From Cylicocyclus nassatus (taxonomy: Eukaryota; Nematoda; Chromadorea; Rhabditida; Strongylidae), in the NCBI GenBank assembly GCA_958299035.1, contig CATQJL010000305.1, positions 67,610,792 through 67,674,791 on the forward strand: a stretch of 64,000 nucleotides of DNA. Reading direction: 5' to 3'. The position numbers and the translations under genes were made by a program. Below the pieces are notes generated by a model. The model had not been told where the DNA came from. It did not search any database and saw only the letters and a program-made list of their open reading frames with translations. Every line of letters starts with the position of its first letter. Position 1 is the first letter of the stretch. Positions 61,226 through 64,000 of the stretch are shown piece by piece.

Positions 61226-62690
61226 CGGCAGAGATAAAACAGACGCTGGATTTTACAATCTGTGTGATTTGATGTGATTACAACTTATTTGTCCCCTGTT
61301 TGAGCACCACCATAAGCGAGCGGTTGCCGCGAAAAACTACAGGCGTTTCCATGCTCAATAGCCAGTGCCCGCACGAGGTGCCATTTGAGTATCTAGGAAA
61401 CTAACTTCCCTTTGACACTGTAGAAATTTTGTTTTTTCGTTCTGTTTTTTTTGGAAGTACAGCGAACAGTGGACAGTGGACAGTGGACAAGGGAAAGATG
61501 GAAAAATCATAAAACAAGAGAAAGTGAAAAGGAAGTTTTTTAATACCAACAAGAGCCGTAGCAAAGCATAGGTAGGGGGTCGAAACCTGGGGTAAGGCTC
61601 GTAAAAAAGTAGACCTTGAATTATGGAATGGATCTATATAGAAATTTCGGAGAAATTGTGCGGGGATGAAGGTAAAATATGACTATGTTTGGTCCTGCGC
61701 AACCTCAGGATGCTCCCAGGTTGCGCGTGAGTAACCTAAAATAGAAAACACTTACAACTCCTTTTACCCACCTAATTTTTTCACTTTGCATACATTTTTT
61801 CTAACCATCGTTGCGAAGCCATAAACCAAATTTGATGGCCCAATATTGCTCACTCGTTGTTGACAAACAGATTGTTTACGTTTCACGCATGAAGAACATG
61901 TTTTGACACGTTGGGAATCGTGTGCACAAAGTTTATGCATTGACTGTATTTGTAATATGTGAATTTATTTACCTGGCAATGGTAAAATGACATTCGAGCC
62001 TCAATTCGGGCTCACTAGGACTAAGAACTGCGCCTGCCAATACTTTCTCAAAATAGGACCCACGCCCTTAGAAATTTTACGATTTATACTTTGCCACTCT
62101 CAAAAAACGACATCCGGTATGTAAAAGCGACACCTCTGCTGAGCACTGACTCTTGTCCAACCGTTCCGTGCACTTTCGCGTTGTTTCAAGCATTGTAGAG
62201 TGCTAATGTGGCCTACGACAAGGCAGAGCTTCGGGACGTCTGTAGCCGCTCCACGCGTTTGTGTTCCAATCCAAGCTTACAATTAGACAATTGGAGTTTA
62301 CGTAACCTGTATATATGTTTGTGCATGTAAAAGTTATTCACATTGCCGTCTGAATTGACTTCGCACCTCCTCGGACAAAGCAGTAGGAGCTGTAGAACAT
62401 AATTTTTGATTTTCAAACATTACAAAAGTATTATTCGTAAAAAGGCTCTAATCCGAAGTACTGATTTTACTTTTTCAATGATTCATAAATAAGTTTAAAT
62501 GTCTCTTTTGACATATTTTCCAGTCGATTTCACTTGTAATTGCCTTTTTTGACGTATTTTCCAGTCGATTTCATTTTATTCATTTTATCTCGTCTAACTC
62601 TAACGAATGTCATAACAAAGCTAGTCTTGCGAAGTCAAATTAGTGCGTAAGCATCGTTTTCATGCTATATATACAATGATGTTATAATAT
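61226..62690. other. Non-coding interval, 3' flank of the Srt-like gene
   Basis: Contains a small GTGGACA tandem repeat (about 61466-61488). A direct duplication near 62519-62580 repeats GACATATTTTCCAGTCGATT (second copy GACGTATTTTCCAGTCGATT). No exon recognised. Confidence 0.45.
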
Positions 62691-62696
62691 GAGAAA

Positions 62697-64000
62697 TCAG
62701 CTGCGAGAACTGCCCCTACTCGTCTTTGCTGCAACAATTTTGTTGGTTGAAAAGCTGTGGTGGGTTGAACGTCCGGTGCTGCGTTTCAGCAGCTGGATAA
62801 CTTTTTGTCTAATTGTTCTGTAATTTAAGAAATTTTACTTAGTGGTTAAAAACATCAAGACTCACTTGTTTAGCGTGATAAGTAACAATGGGTTAAGATA
62901 TGAAAAGCAAATCCAGGCGCTGTTGAGTGTTGCAATCGTGCCTTTCGACATTTCAAACCACGATTCTGAGAAGAAGCATTATTATAGCGAAAGCCTATAG
63001 ACAGGGACGTGCTCTAATACCTGCGTTGTGCCATATGATAATCAGTATTGCCATATAAGCGCAGAGAAAAGTCGATTGAAGAAAAATTCGAGTTTCATGA
63101 CCACTGCTTGAGTTACTAATTGACTTCTTGGTCTGAATTGGAGACTATTTCAAGCACTGCAGTCTTATTGGCGTTTCATTGGAGAGGGACGGCAATTTTT
63201 CGAAGACTCGTGACTAACAAGATCGTGTGGACGTTGTTTCATAGATTTATACAATTATGTTAGTTGAAGGAAATGTAAAAGAGCTTACTCTATATTTTAC
63301 GATAATCCGACACCTACCGTATGTACATGTAGCACGATTATCAAGTAGGCGATGTATGTAAGTCCCAAGCTAGGAAAGCATAGGTACCATTCCAATTCAG
63401 ATAAAGTGGTTGCTCCTAGTTTTGTGAAATCGTAAGACCAGCCTACATCTACCATCATAAAATTTTGGGTGATACAGCCCCACAGCCATACACCAATTGA
63501 GTACATCCATCCTATCAGCGTAAGTGCCTAGATAAATCTCCTTTCGAGTTGATTGATAGCTAAATAACTAACGATTAATGTCCTGGAGGTGTGTTTTGGA
63601 GAAACAATTTCCTTCATCACAAGAATGCGACTAATAGACAAAACGCTCATGACTGGAAACATTGATAGCCACAGAGAATTGGCAGTGCCTCCGCTGATCT
63701 ATAATGTGTTAGCGATAACGTTTAAGAGTTTTGTCAATATCAAATATCTCATTCTCATCATCAAACTCACTCGAACTAAGAATTGGTATTGTATTTGTAT
63801 TTGAGGGAATATGATATAAATACCGGAGAGAACGTGAAAGATAATCTGACCAAAATCGGCCAGATTTATTTGATTCATGAGGCGGTATTGCGGATTTGAA
63901 GTGACTTCTTTGTCAGTGAGCATCACCTCAAAAGCACTAGTAGCGTCAGAAATCTGCTTGATAAAGAGAATGTGAAACGAGCAAAAGCTTATCATACTCT
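62697..64000 (-). CDS. Serpentine (7TM) receptor, Srt-like, 5' end off the window
   Basis: Exons in transcript order: from at or beyond about 63953 to 63771, 63573-63698, 63318-63527, 63021-63132, 62866-62965, 62697-62817 (stop TGA at 62697-62699). All junctions are GT/AG and phases join without error. The early part reads NPQYRLMNQINLADFGQ with a TM2-like FHVLSGIYIIF. The next exon has SLWLSMFPVMSVLSISRIL, matching the Srt pattern of a conserved Trp before a Leu/Ser-rich helix ending in an Arg. Then come LIGWMYSIGVWLWG and LGLTYIAYLIIVLHVHT (TM5). TM6 is in RIFLQSTFLCAYMAILIII and TM7 ends LNPLLLITLNKTIRQKV. The C-terminal tail is Ser/Thr/Lys-rich. A plasma-membrane chemosensory GPCR role is inferred. 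The class assignment to Srt is likely, but Srx is an alternative. TM1 and the start lie beyond 64000 or in unresolved sequence at the edge. Confidence 0.85.

Overview
The window is eukaryotic, AT-rich and repeat-dense. It looks like a chromosomal segment of a clade V (strongylid) nematode, most likely a hookworm-type parasite such as Ancylostoma or Necator. The evidence is short-intron genes with GT..TTTCAG-type splice sites, nematode-specific serpentine receptors (Srv/Srg-like and Srt-like), a nematode LACT beta-lactamase-related gene, and RTE-clade LINEs of the type abundant in hookworm assemblies. The species call is an inference from family resemblance and was not tested by any search. There is no bacterial content, no operon and no CRISPR.

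Four host genes could be reconstructed exon by exon from splice sites, reading phase and paralogue comparison. (1) A serpentine receptor on the minus strand, 7019-12795. (2) Its intact paralogue on the minus strand, 39767-41603, 310 aa, with the same exon architecture. (3) An eight-exon LACT gene on the plus strand, 26365-30874, 425 aa, keeping the Ser-x-x-Lys, Tyr and His-x-Gly active-site motifs. (4) An Srt-like receptor on the minus strand, 62697 to beyond the right edge, missing its 5' end. A lone C-terminal LACT exon lies on the opposite strand at about 32.5-32.7 kb. Two or three further candidate exons at 33.8-36.1 kb have no family assignment.

Most of the remaining sequence is mobile-element debris. 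Three RTE-like LINE copies lie on the minus strand (about 2.8-5.8, 22.0-25.1 and 57.6-60.8 kb), all broken. The third is the youngest, with only two apparent frameshifts and one nonsense codon. Helitron-like non-autonomous elements (15.4-16.1, 46.4-48.0, 53.8-54.3 kb, plus a decayed copy near 61 kb) show 5'-TC, 3' hairpin plus CTAG and A/T target flanks, and carry about 120-bp internal repeats. Many TA-flanked inverted-repeat elements of Tc1/mariner type are present, including two near-complete foldbacks (29485-30431 and 42950-43897), a three-copy family starting CAGGGTGTCCC (CAGAGTGTCC in two copies), and several families with palindromic arms. A degenerate tandem array of about 45-bp units occupies 9.4-11.2 kb inside the large intron of the first receptor and is itself split by a TA-flanked element.

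The genes do not form a pathway. The receptors are probable chemosensory GPCRs, and LACT is a serine hydrolase-like protein. I found no convincing new multi-gene system. The most notable things are structural: the Helitron-like family with inverted internal halves, an inverted 42-bp internal fragment fused to the 5' end of the young LINE, and a TIR element containing an exon-like membrane-segment ORF.
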